Of a stretch of 64,000 bases of DNA, positions 38,095-46,152 are shown one piece after another (position 1 is the first letter of the stretch; every line of letters starts with the position of its first letter). A model generated the notes under the pieces. The model was given only the letters and a program-made list of their open reading frames with translations. It had not been told where the DNA came from and made no database searches. Source of the DNA: Symbiodinium natans (lineage: Eukaryota; Sar; Dinophyceae; Suessiales; Symbiodiniaceae); NCBI GenBank assembly GCA_905221605.1, contig CAJNDS010000613.1, positions 280,001-344,000 on the forward strand, read 5' to 3'. A program made the translations under genes and the position numbers.

Positions 38095-38407
38095 CTGCTT
38101 AGGGTGTAGGGTTTCGGGTTTAGGGTTTAGGGTTTAGGGTTTGGGGTTTGGGGTTTGGGGCTTTACACAACCTTAAGAAAGATGGGGAGATGGCATACGG
38201 CTAAGGGTTTCGGTGGCTAGTTCTAGGTTGGGCTCCCACAGTCGGTAGCCTTGATGACCCTAAACCCCTTGAAGTTTAGGGTATGGCTTATGGCTTCGTC
38301 AAGGAGTTGACGAAAAGGGGGGGGGCTGCGCTTTCAAAACCCATCTCGCATGTCAGCCAAAGATCCCGGCCCCTAAACCCAGCAGGAGACCCTAATCTGT
38401 GTGCCCC
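38095..38407. other. Repeat block and spacer
   Basis: TTTAGGG/TTTGGGG at 38105-38162; 38163-38400 is unique with no exon supported. Confidence 0.5.
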
Positions 38408-38478
38408 TCACATCCTATGGTAGATCTCAGCTTTCCCTCGCAAACCGCCGACCTTGCAGGGGCTCAGCTTCTCGGATG
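38408..38478 (-). CDS. Candidate 3'-terminal exon
   Basis: Acceptor CGGCAAAG, reading SEKLSPCKVGGLRGKAEIYH, then RM and TGA. Coding-like; family unknown. Confidence 0.5.
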
Positions 38479-38559
38479 CTTTGCCGGGCCTATAGGCTTA
38501 TAGGTTACAGCTACGAGCTTGCGGGCAAGCCCTTCCAATACTGCAAGCCCTTAAGCCTG

Positions 38560-38820
38560 AGCCCGAGTAAAGCCTAAGCCCTACACCCTATGCCCTAAAC
38601 CCTAAACCCCCCTAAGCCATAAACCCTCAACCCTAAGCCCCAAACCCTAAACCTTAAGGTTGCTTGTAGCCTGCAGCATGGCATCTGAAGAGAGTGGCCC
38701 TAAACCCTGTAGTGCTCCCAAGCCCGAAGCCCAACACCCTAAACCCTAAACCCTAAACCCCTAAACCCCTTAACCCCTAAAACCCTAAACCCTAAACCCC
38801 AAACCCGAAGCCCAACACCC
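38560..38820. repeat. CCCTAAA blocks with one tiny island
   Basis: Blocks at 38580-38660 and 38735-38820. Between them a minus island (ATLFRCHAAGYKQP, 38655-38700) is too short to trust. Confidence 0.7.
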
Positions 38821-38831
38821 AAGGTTGGGCT

Positions 38832-38885
38832 TCACTTCGCCAGGGGCCGCCTTGCTATCCGCAGAGAGCCCGTAGCTACCATCTC
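38832..38885 (-). CDS. Candidate exon
   Basis: Acceptor CTAAACAG, 18 codons EMVATGSLRIARRPLAK then TGA. Confidence 0.45.
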   Translation of the reverse strand, partial: EMVATGSLRIARRPLAK

Positions 38886-39854
38886 CTGTTTAGGGTTTTT
38901 GACGGGCTCTTGGGGCTTTTAGGGCTTTTCTAGGGTTTTCTAGGGTGTTTAGGGCTTTTCTAGGGTTTTTAGGGTTTCTAGGGTTTTTAGGGGTTTTAGG
39001 GTTTTTGGGGGTTTTGGGGGTTAGGGCACACCTCTGCTTACTGGCCTAGAAAGCTAACAAGGCCTACAGGAGGCTTTTGAGGAAGAAGAAAAAATTGACA
39101 GACTTCGCAGGTTTGAGACTCTTAGGAGACTTAGGAACCTAGCATTTAGGGTTTAGGGTTTAGGGTTTAGGGTGCATAGGGTTTAGGGCAAAGGCATGAT
39201 ACTCTGTGAGATCTTGTAGCACTCTCGGGGGTGCGGCACTCAGCGACCCTCAGCGACGGTAGGGAACAAAAGCACTTCGAACATGCCCACCCCATGCAAC
39301 CTCATAAACCTAAGCCCTAAGCCCTGAGCCCTAAACCCTAAACCCTAAACCCTAAACCCTAAACCCTAAACCGGCACTGCAGGAATCATACTGGGAATGG
39401 AGTTGGGCCTTCTCTTGGGGTGGGTACTTGTTGGGGATGGATACTCCAAGGATTTTTCAGGGGCGGGTGTAGGGTTTAGGGTTTAGGGTTTAGGGTCTAG
39501 GGTATAGGGTTTAGGGTTTAGGGCTTAGGGTTGGGAGGGTTTAGGAATTGTTTGTTGGATTTCGTTGGGGAGGGATCCTCTGTGGGAGAGGGCAATCCGG
39601 GAATACTCTGCGGCACTCTTCTGGGGCTTTCGGAATTGGGAAGAGGGCACTCCAGGGGCATTCTTTGGGGACAGGACTCTGAGGTAAAGTCTCCGAAGCC
39701 CTAAACCCTGAAAAACCAGAGCCCGAAGCCCTAAGCCCTGAGCCCCAAGCCCTACGCCCGAAGCCCTAGGCCCTAGGCCCTAAACCCAAGTCCTAAGCCC
39801 TAAGCCCTAAGCCCAAAGCCCAAAGCCCTAAGCCCTAAACCCTAAACCCTAAAC
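38886..39854. other. Degenerate repeats and small islands
   Basis: GTTTTCTAGGG-type degenerate units at 38890-39025; a plus island at 39070-39110 (ACAG acceptor, EAFEEEEKIDRLR, GTTTGA donor); a minus island MFEVLLFPTVAEGR (39240-39284); repeats at 39145-39190, 39300-39370, 39465-39545 and 39695-39855. None is certain. Confidence 0.4.
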
Positions 39855-39929
39855 CGCAACGGCCGAAGCTATCTGGCCGCCTCCCATGCCCGGCATGGTG
39901 TTGGCCATTGCATTCATGGCTCCAGGAGC
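39855..39929 (-). CDS. Candidate exon, Met/Gly-rich
   Basis: Acceptor CCGTAAG, exactly 25 codons APGAMNAMANTMPGMGGGQI / ASAVA, phase 0, followed by GTTTAG. Methionine/glycine-rich segment; family not recognised. Confidence 0.6.
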
Positions 39930-39947
39930 CTTACGGCTCATTTGCTA

Positions 39948-40300
39948 GTTAGGGTTTAAGGTTTAAGGTTTAGGGTTTAGGTTTAGGGCTTAGGGTTTAG
40001 GGCCTAGGGTTTAGGGTTTGGGGTTTGGGGTTTGGGGTTTGGGGTTTGGGGTCTGGGGTCTGGGGTCTGGGGTCTGGGGTCTGGGGTCTGGGGTCTGGGG
40101 TCTGGGGTCTGGGCTCTGGGCTCTGGGGTCTGGGGTCTGGGGTCTGGGGTCTGGGGTCTGGGGGTTGGGGTTGGGGTTGGGTTTGGGGTTTGGGGTTTGG
40201 GGTTTGGGGTTTGGGGTTTGGGGTTTGGGGTTTGGGGTTTGGGGTTTGGGGTTTGGGGTTTGGGGTTTGGGGCAGGTTTCGGGTTTAGGGTGTAAGGTTT
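39948..40300. repeat. TTTAGGG to TTTGGGG to TCTGGGG array
   Basis: A long variant-homogenised array: TTTGGGG units enclosing about 19 TCTGGGG units (40050-40165). Long GVWGLGFGVW frames in all three plus frames are artefacts. Confidence 0.98.
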
Positions 40301-41835
40301 AGGAGGCTTGGGCTGGGGGTAGTCGAGCTCGCTGGCTCCAGCTTAGCTGAGTTCTTCCCACCCTCGAACCAACCAGACTTGACTCGGCGGGTTTAGGGTT
40401 TAGGGTTTGGGGTTTAGGGTGTGTCAGGGGAGGGCGCTCGCTCGGGTGTGAAACACCCCGGGCCGTTCGCTCGCGTTGCCCGTCAACCCACCCCGGCCAC
40501 CCAAACTATACTCCATTAGGGTTTAGGGTTTATGGAATTTACTTTCTTGTGCTCTGATGCTTGCTTTGATGTTTTTAAAGTTGCGCTGTTAGGGTTTAAG
40601 CTGGGGTTGGGGGTAGCCTCGGCCCTTTTCGGGCCTTCGGCGTGTCAGGGCCCGTAGAGGCCCTTATTTATTTGAAGGTCAAGGAAGTCCTTTGTGCTTG
40701 CTCCTGGATTCCCCTTCTTTAAGGGCCTCAATTAAGTTGGTGGCTCTTGGGGCCTTTTGGGGGCTTCCTGGGGGCCTTCCTGGCCTTTTCGGGGAAAAAA
40801 GAAGGAAAAAACCATCGATTTCAGTACCAAAAAAATCGCATTTTTCATTGCGGGTACGAGCATCCTGGGGTTCTTTTAGGGGGCCTGTTGAAGCCTTCTG
40901 AAGCCTTTTGAAGTCTTTTGAAGTCTTTTGGTGGCTCTTGGGGTCTCTCGGGGCCTTGTTCGGACCTTCGGCGTGTCAGGGGCTGTAGAGGCTTTATTCA
41001 TTTGAAGGTCAGGGAACCTATTAGTTTTTTTTCTCCAATGAGTATTTCAATGGCTAGGGTTTAAGCTGGGGTTCGGGGTAGCCTCGGCCCTTTTCGGGCC
41101 TTCGGCAAGTTAGGGCCTGTAGAGGCCCTTATTTGCTTGAAGGCCTTCGCAGGGTTTTGCGGTGTTAGGGTTTAAGCTGGGGTTCGGGGTAGCCTCGGCC
41201 CTTTTCGGGCCTTCGTAGAGGCCCTTGCTGATTTGGGGGCTTCCTGGGGCTTTCCTGGTCCTTTTGGGGTGAAATGGAGGGGCGCCCAAAGCCATCGATT
41301 TCAGTACTAAAAAAGAACATTTTTCATTGCGGGCAGGGGTGCCTAAAACCATCGTCTTCAGTATTCAAAAATCGCATTTTTCATTGTGGGCACGGACAAA
41401 TCTTGTGGTCCCCCTTCTTTTAGTGGGCGTTTTGAAACTTTGAAGTCTTGGCGCCTCTTGGGGGCTTCCTGGCTTTCCTGCCGCTTCTAGTGCAAAAAAG
41501 GGCGTTGGCCCGGGCCGATGGCCCCTTGGCCCGGGTCGGCCCTTGGCCGGAAGGGCCCTTGGCCGGGGTCCAGCTACCAGGGGCCAGGGGCCCCGGGGGG
41601 GGGGGGGGCTCGGCAAACCCTCCTGCAGAGGCGAAGGGTTACGATTTGGGTTATACTTTGGCTACGCTAAAGGTGGTCCGATGTCCGTTGGCCTGTCCAG
41701 GACAGACGGTGAGGCTTAACCCTCACCTTTCCGTTTCTCTTTTCGCTTGGGCGCTCGGGCTGTAAGGCCCTCGGCCGAGCGTTCGGGGTCTGTCGCTCGA
41801 CGGAAGCGACCCCTCACTTAGTTTAGGGTTTATGG
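40301..41835. repeat. Block of interspersed direct repeats
   Basis: Two motifs recur: GTTTAAGCTGGGGTT...GCCTCGGCCCTTTTCGGGCC...GTAGAGGCCCTTATTT at about 40593, 41056 and 41168 (partial at 40952); and AACCATCGATTTCAGTAC...AAAATCGCATTTTTCATTGC at about 40810, 41290 and 41351. At 41500-41580 GGCCC(G/T)TTGGCC units repeat. Open frames here lack family features. Confidence 0.8.
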
Positions 41836-42215
41836 GTTAGGGGTTCGGGGTTTATGGGTTAGGGGTTCGGGGTTAGGGGCAGGAGAGTCCTGCTCTTCCT
41901 TGAGTGCGAAGGGCATTGGGGTGCTAGAAGGAGTCTTTGAGGAGGCTAAGCTGCACTGTGTGTCTGTGTGTCCGTGTGTCCGTGTGTCTGTGTTCCCCCC
42001 CTTCTCTTTTGCTTTATTGGCGCTTCGAGTTGTTCTGGATTTAGGGTTTAGGGCTTAGGGCTTAGGGCTTAGGGCTTAGGGCTTAGGGCTTAGGGCTTAG
42101 GGCTTAGGGTTTAGGGTTTAGGGTTTAGGGTTTGGGGTTGGGGTTTGGGGTTTGGGGTTTAGGGTTTAGGGTTTAGGGCACCTTCTGTTCCAAAAAGTTG
42201 CCTCTATCGGGCTCG
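41836..42215. repeat. TTAGGGG/TTTAGGG/CTTAGGG blocks
   Basis: Short array at 41820-41875, unique GT-rich spacer with TGTGTCCG repeats at 41955-41992, then CTTAGGG/TTTAGGG/TTTGGGG at 42040-42178. Confidence 0.85.
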
Positions 42216-42314
42216 TCAAGCCCCTTCGTGTTTCGAGAACAAGCCAAGGGCGCTAAGGCCAAAACGGGCGGCAGCTGCCTTGCCACGAGAGCCTTCCGAA
42301 GGGCCACAGGTGTG
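42216..42314 (-). CDS. Candidate 3'-terminal exon
   Basis: Acceptor ATCCTGAAG, 33 codons in phase: CGPSEGSRGKAAAARFGLSA / LGLFSKHEGA then TGA (42216-42218). Strong coding composition; family unknown. Confidence 0.55.
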   Translation of the reverse strand, partial: HTCGPSEGSRGKAAAARFGLSALGLFSKHEGA

Positions 42315-42882
42315 CTTCAGGATTTGGAGGGGCCCTAAAACCCTGTACCCCAAAGCTATACCCTCAACTCTACACCCTGAACCCTAAACCCTAAACCTAT
42401 ACCCTCAACCCTAAACCATAAACCCTCAACCTATACCCTCAACCCTAGACCTTGAACCCTAAACCCTGGCCCTAGAAAAAGGATGCCTAAACGTCTCCTA
42501 CCTAATCTTACCTATATGCTTCAAGCCCGAATGTCCTGCGCCGGCAGAGCCGACATGTCTGCGGACAAAACCAAACGGTTTCTCGACAATGGCGAATTGC
42601 CAGAAAACCCTAAACCTAAACCCTAAACCCTAAACCCTAAACCCTAAACCCTAAGCCCTAAGCCCTAAGCCCTAAGCCGATGAACCGCTTCGCCTTTGCC
42701 GACGAACATCCTTGAGACTGCCCTGCCCAAACTGGAAATGTTCGTCGGCAGAGGCGAGATGTTCGCGGGCAATGGCTGCGTGAAGCGATACCCTGCAGCC
42801 TTGAACCCCTAAACCCGCAACCCTAAACCCTAAACCCTAAACCCCAAACCCTGAACCCTGAACCCTGAACCCTAAACCGTAC
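42315..42882. other. CCCTAAA blocks and a small hairpin motif
   Basis: CCCTAAA-type units at 42340-42475, 42604-42680 and 42805-42885. At 42690-42760 TCGCCTTTGCCGACGAACAT is followed about 25 bp later by its inverted copy ATGTTCGTCGGCAGAGGCGA; a related GCCGGCAGAGCCGACATGTC is at 42540. Confidence 0.7.
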
Positions 42883-42946
42883 CTGCCTCAATCTGCGGCT
42901 TCAGCGCCAGGAGGGCGTTCTCCAAACGGCCCAGCCGCTCAGCGGC
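42883..42946 (-). CDS. Candidate exon, coiled-coil-like
   Basis: Acceptor GGCTGTAG, reading AAERLGRLENALLALKPQIE, donor GGCAG|GTACGG: canonical ends and a heptad-like leucine pattern. One of the clearest islands in this part. Confidence 0.7.
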
Positions 42947-43051
42947 CTACAGCCCGCGTTTAGGGTTTCGGGTCTCGGGTTTAGGGTTTCTGGTTTAGGG
43001 GTTTACGGCCTGCAGTTGGGGTGAGGGTCATGGCACCTCTGCTATGTCTAG

Positions 43052-43136
43052 GTCTGAGCATTGGAGAGCGCATCCCTTTCTGCCGGCTGGGCTTCATGTT
43101 GGCCCAGGAGAATCCCCGCAGCTATCGCTGCGTCAA
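43052..43136 (-). CDS. Candidate exon, probably joins 42883-42946
   Basis: The minus strand reads VDAAIAAGILLGQHEAQPAE / RDALSNAQ. The plus strand is also open to a TAG (IGERIPFCRLGFMLAQENPR). Minus is preferred because it continues naturally into AAERLGRLEN. Confidence 0.45.
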
Positions 43137-43162
43137 CTAGACTTTTTGCGCTGCACCAAGCT

Positions 43163-43270
43163 CAGCTGTACTTATCAGTAGGGTTCTAAGTAGGGCAACT
43201 ATGGTTCTCACCCTATTGAGGGAACATATAGCCCTCTTTATAAGTAGCCGTGAACCTTCAAGTAGGGTAG
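43163..43270. mobile_element. Inverted-repeat element, family A
   Basis: TACTTATCAGTAGGGTTCTA, GTAGGGCAACTATGGTT, ending GTGAACCTTCAAGTAGGG. The interior AGTAGGGCAACTATGGTT matches the 43806 and 60617 copies. Confidence 0.75.
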
Positions 43271-43295
43271 ACAGTGGGTCAGGACGCTGAAGTTC

Positions 43296-43553
43296 ATGCA
43301 TATAATTCGCTCCAATTATGAAAGCAGGATGTCTCTCAAAGAGGATCTTCCCCCAATTCATGGGGCATGGGTCTTTGTTGGTGTTTCACATCCTGGCTGG
43401 CGCAGACTAAGCGCCGAGATGCAAGTGTGGAATGTGGACATTGAACATGTTGTGCGATCATGCAGCGAAATATTCTTCTCGCGGGGGTGCCAGCTGAAGC
43501 CAATTCAACAACTCCATGATGTGCAAAAAAAGATCAAAGAAGCTTACTGAACC
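43296..43553 (+). CDS. 84-residue plus-strand ORF, unknown function
   Basis: ATG at 43296 to TGA at 43551-43553. The product has balanced, globular-type composition: segments SLKEDLPPIHGAWVFVGVSH, AEMQVWNVDIEHVVRSCSEI and LHDVQKKIKEAY. A GGGTCAG acceptor just upstream keeps the frame open, so this may be the last exon of a plus-strand gene rather than a whole gene. It lies between two family A elements (43163, 43806) and is less GC-rich than the islands around it. No family recognised. Confidence 0.5.
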
Positions 43554-43805
43554 CCACTCCCCCCCACCACCCACGGTCCCTCCCGCATGCCTGATCGTCA
43601 ATGCTGGGTGCCTGTTGTTGGCTCGTGTTTCGGGTTTAGGGTTTAGGGTCTTAAAGACCCATCGACCTGCAACCACGGAACATTGAGGCAGGGTGGTGCG
43701 ATCTGCAAGAGACGGAGGCACCAGCCGGGGGCGTCAGAGCTTCACATCGTAGAGGGACCCCCCATGTCCCCATGTCCCCACCCTGATACGCACCCCGCAG
43801 CCCCC
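43554..43805. other. Spacer with weak minus-strand frames
   Basis: A possible minus exon at 43650-43740 (SLADRTTLPQCSVVAGRWVF or GASVSCRSHHPASMFRG) in unresolved frame. Confidence 0.35.
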
Positions 43806-43917
43806 GGAACATACTAGAAGCTTCACGGGTGCTTCTAAGTAGCGTTCTAAGAAGGGGCAACTGTGGTTATAACCTTATTTAGGGTACGTGTAAGTACCCA
43901 ATGAACCTCCAAGTAGC
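43806..43917. mobile_element. Inverted-repeat element, family A
   Basis: CTAGAAGCTTCACGGGTGCT ... GTACCCAATGAACCTCCAAG, with GGGGCAACTGTGGTTATAAC inside. Confidence 0.75.
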
Positions 43918-43949
43918 CCTAAACCCTAAACCCTGAACACAAGAATCTC

Positions 43950-44020
43950 AAGCCCTGCCGCCTGTGCCATGCTCGGAGAATGAACAGGGCCTTGAACCTT
44001 GTGTCACCGATGAAGGAGGC
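43950..44020 (-). CDS. Candidate exon, unknown protein
   Basis: The minus strand reads FIGDTRFKALFILRAWHRRQ. Basic, coding-like. Boundaries uncertain. Confidence 0.45.
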
Positions 44021-44089
44021 AGGGTTAGGGGTGTAGGGTTTAGGGTGTTGGGTTCAGGGCTTTAGGGTTGAGGGTTTTAAGGGTTAGGA

Positions 44090-44180
44090 AGCCGGGTCCT
44101 AAGCAAAGCGACGATTTGCCTGGAGGCTTCAGCGCCCTCGGGACGATCTTGGGAACCACGCCCCGAACCCGGAGCCGGGG
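44090..44180 (-). CDS. Candidate exon, frame uncertain
   Basis: The minus strand reads GVVPKIVPRALKPPGKSSLC; another frame is also open. Confidence 0.35.
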
Positions 44181-44239
44181 GGGGGGGGGGCAGCTTTCAG
44201 AGCTGTGTGGGTTTCTGTCCAGACTACATTCTTGAGCGT

Positions 44240-44385
44240 GCTGGGCTTGTTACGTTCCCCCTTATACTAAGAAACCTCAATAGGGACTCTAATAGTGGGG
44301 TACTATAACCCCTTATACTAACAGTCCTTAACAGGGATTAGAATCGGGGGTACTAGAATCCCTACTAAGGACTCTTCGTTTTGCA
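44240..44385. mobile_element. Inverted-repeat element, family B
   Basis: CCCCTTATACTAACAGTCCT and related inverted pieces (ACTAAGGACTCTTCG). The same end sequence occurs inverted at 58450 (AAGGACTGTTAGTATAAGGG), so this is a dispersed family. Confidence 0.6.
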
Positions 44386-44474
44386 TCCCCAAGGTGAGAA
44401 CCCTCCACCATGATCCGAGCTCTCTAGCAAGTTGGGCACTGCGGGAGTTTGCCTAAGAGCTTGGGATCAAAATA

Positions 44475-44855
44475 CCAGGGTTTAGGGGTTTAGGGTTTAG
44501 GGTTTTAGGGTTTAGGGTTTTAGGGTTTAGGTATAGGGTTTAGGGTTGAGGATTTAGGATTTAGGGTTTCGGGTTTAGGGTTTAGGGTTAGGGTTTGGGG
44601 CTGAGCAAAGCTTCCGGGACCATGTACCATGCACAGGGCCAAGAGGGTATATTTCTAGTACCATTGCGGAATCACATACCCCAAGCCCTATTTAGTATGG
44701 TTTCGGGGTACCTGAGTCCGTAAGAATGGTTCCGTACATCAAAAACCTTTGTGAATAGCTCGGGAACCATATTATGGTAAGCATAAAGCCGACCACTGGG
44801 CAAACAGTTTATCCTAAACCCTAAACCCTAAACCCTAAACCTTAAACCCTAAACC
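44475..44855. other. TTTAGGG block, spacer, CCCTAAA block
   Basis: Arrays at 44478-44600 and 44812-44855; the unique sequence between shows no exon. Confidence 0.6.
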
Positions 44856-44933
44856 CTATCTAACAACCAGTGAGCAAAGGTGGCGGTGCAACTGCGAGTG
44901 CCCGACACCAGCCGACACCCGCGCCGCCGCAGC
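44856..44933 (-). CDS. Candidate 3'-terminal exon
   Basis: Acceptor TCCCAAG, 26 codons: AAAARVSAGVGHSQLHRHLC / SLVVR then TAG (44856-44858). The AGVGHSQ segment is reminiscent of RCC1-type repeats but is too short to assign. Confidence 0.55.
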   Translation of the reverse strand, partial: AAAARVSAGVGHSQLHRHLCSLVVR

Positions 44934-45045
44934 CTTGGGAACGCAGTTCAGGGTTTAGGGTTTAGGGTTTAGGGTTTAGGGTTTCGGGTTTCGGGATTCT
45001 AGGGCTTGGGGGCATTAAGATTTTAGGGGCTTTAAGGGTTTAGGG

Positions 45046-45110
45046 CTTGTAGCCCCGCGCGTCAAGCAACTGCCAGTTCCCCCTAGAGTAGCCCAAACCT
45101 CGGGCCACGG
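45046..45110 (-). CDS. Candidate exon
   Basis: Acceptor GAACCTAG, reading VARGLGYSRGNWQLLDARGY then K. 65 nt, phase consistent; family unknown. Confidence 0.5.
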
Positions 45111-45173
45111 CTAGGTTCTTACCTGATGTTGACAACCCCCCCCCCCGGAATCTAAACCAACAGGGCTTATCAT

Positions 45174-45330
45174 GGGTTTCCCTACTACCCCCCCCCCCCC
45201 CCCAACCCCTCTATACCACCCCCCACCCCTTAGTTCAGCTACTAAGCTTAATTGTCCCTAAACAACCAAACAACCTTAATATGAGGGGAACCAAGGGGAG
45301 GTAGTATAGAGGGGGGTAGTAAGGGAACCC
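45174..45330. mobile_element. Inverted-repeat element with C/G-rich ends
   Basis: GGGTTTCCCTACTACC ... CCTCTATACCACCCCC at the left is inverted at the right as GGTAGTATAGAGGGGGGTAG ... TAAGGGAACCC. Interior about 80 bp, noncoding. Confidence 0.75.
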
Positions 45331-45485
45331 GCGTCAGGGTTCTACGCCCTGCGCACTCAACCCTCAACCCTTACCCCTGAACCCTGCACCCCAAGCACCT
45401 TAACCCCTAAACCCTAAACCCTGAACACTGAACTCTAAACCCTAAACCCTGAACCAACCCTTTGGACTTCAGGGCGAAATCTCAC

Positions 45486-45523
45486 CGTACGCGGCATCCT
45501 TTCCAGATGTGTCTCTAGACGGG
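45486..45523 (-). CDS. Candidate micro-exon
   Basis: Acceptor CGCGAAG, reading ARLETHLERMPRT (first residue split), donor ACG|GTGAGA: canonical ends. Confidence 0.5.
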
Positions 45524-45698
45524 CTTCGCGTTTCGGGTTTGGGGTTTAGGATTTAGGGTTCAGGGTTTCGGGCTTGGAGGTTCGGATGTGGGGCGGAACC
45601 CCGCCCCTGACAATCTTCTCAAGGGCTCGTCCCTACACCCTACATACCCTACATACCCTACATACCCTAAACCCTAAACCCTAAACCCTAAACCCCTG

Positions 45699-45780
45699 AT
45701 AAAAAGACCAACTCGAATGTCTCCTCCGGCCCCAACCATGGCCGCATGCCAGGGTGCTGCCTCCAACAGCGCAAGGTGGC
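45699..45780 (-). CDS. Candidate exon next to the retrotransposon
   Basis: The minus strand reads LATLRCWRQHPGMRPWLGPE / ETFELVFLSG. If it belongs with the minus exon at 56580-56641, the retrotransposon sits antisense in the intron between them. Confidence 0.5.
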
Positions 45781-45841
45781 AAGGTTCAGGGCTTCGGGTT
45801 CAGGGCTTAGGGTTTAGGGTTTAGGGTCTAGGGTTTAGGGT

Positions 45842-46100
45842 CGCGGATGACTCAGCAGCTGGTTTGTGGCATGGGTTCAAGGTCTACAGCACAGGAGCCC
45901 TTGCCACCTGCAGGACTTATTTTTTCGATAGTAGTCAACATGTATAGCATACAACGAGAGAAGTCCACATGTATAGTGTACAGTACTACTGAAGATGTCA
46001 TAGGACAAGAACTCAGATGTTGTTTGTTGTGTTGTTGCTGCTTGGTGGCAAAAAGGAGAGCCCTGCGTAACCCCGCTGTGGAGCTTCCTGCCCACGCGAG
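45842..46100 (+). repeat. 5' LTR
   Basis: Starts CGCGGATGACTCAGCAGC, ends CTTCCTGCCCACGCGAG. It matches the 3' LTR with no difference seen. It contains CTTATTTTTTCG, a T run that could serve as the TTTT-type promoter element proposed for dinoflagellates (inference). The open frame across it is not a gene. Confidence 0.95.
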
Positions 46101-46113
46101 GGTTATGAGCCCA
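46101..46113 (+). other. Primer-binding site (initiator tRNA-Met anticodon arm)
   Basis: GGTTATGAGCCCA follows the 5' LTR directly. Its complement TGGGCTCATAACC is the anticodon stem-loop of initiator tRNA-Met (CAT anticodon with GGG/CCC stem). Copia-type elements are known to prime from an internally cut half tRNA at this site. Confidence 0.8.
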
Positions 46114-46152
46114 ACGCTAAGTAAAAGGGCCCTGTAGAAAGTAGACCTTGCC

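Noticed and set aside
40018-40302. Long overlapping frames translating to GVWGLGFGVW-type peptides (also 17764-18167 and 31443-31682)
   Set aside because: They are TTTGGGG/TCTGGGG arrays with no stops in three frames; pure repeat translation.
45847-46137. 96-codon open frame in the 5' LTR (and its copy in the 3' LTR)
   Set aside because: Lies within the LTR, has no domain, and is repeated only because the LTRs are identical.
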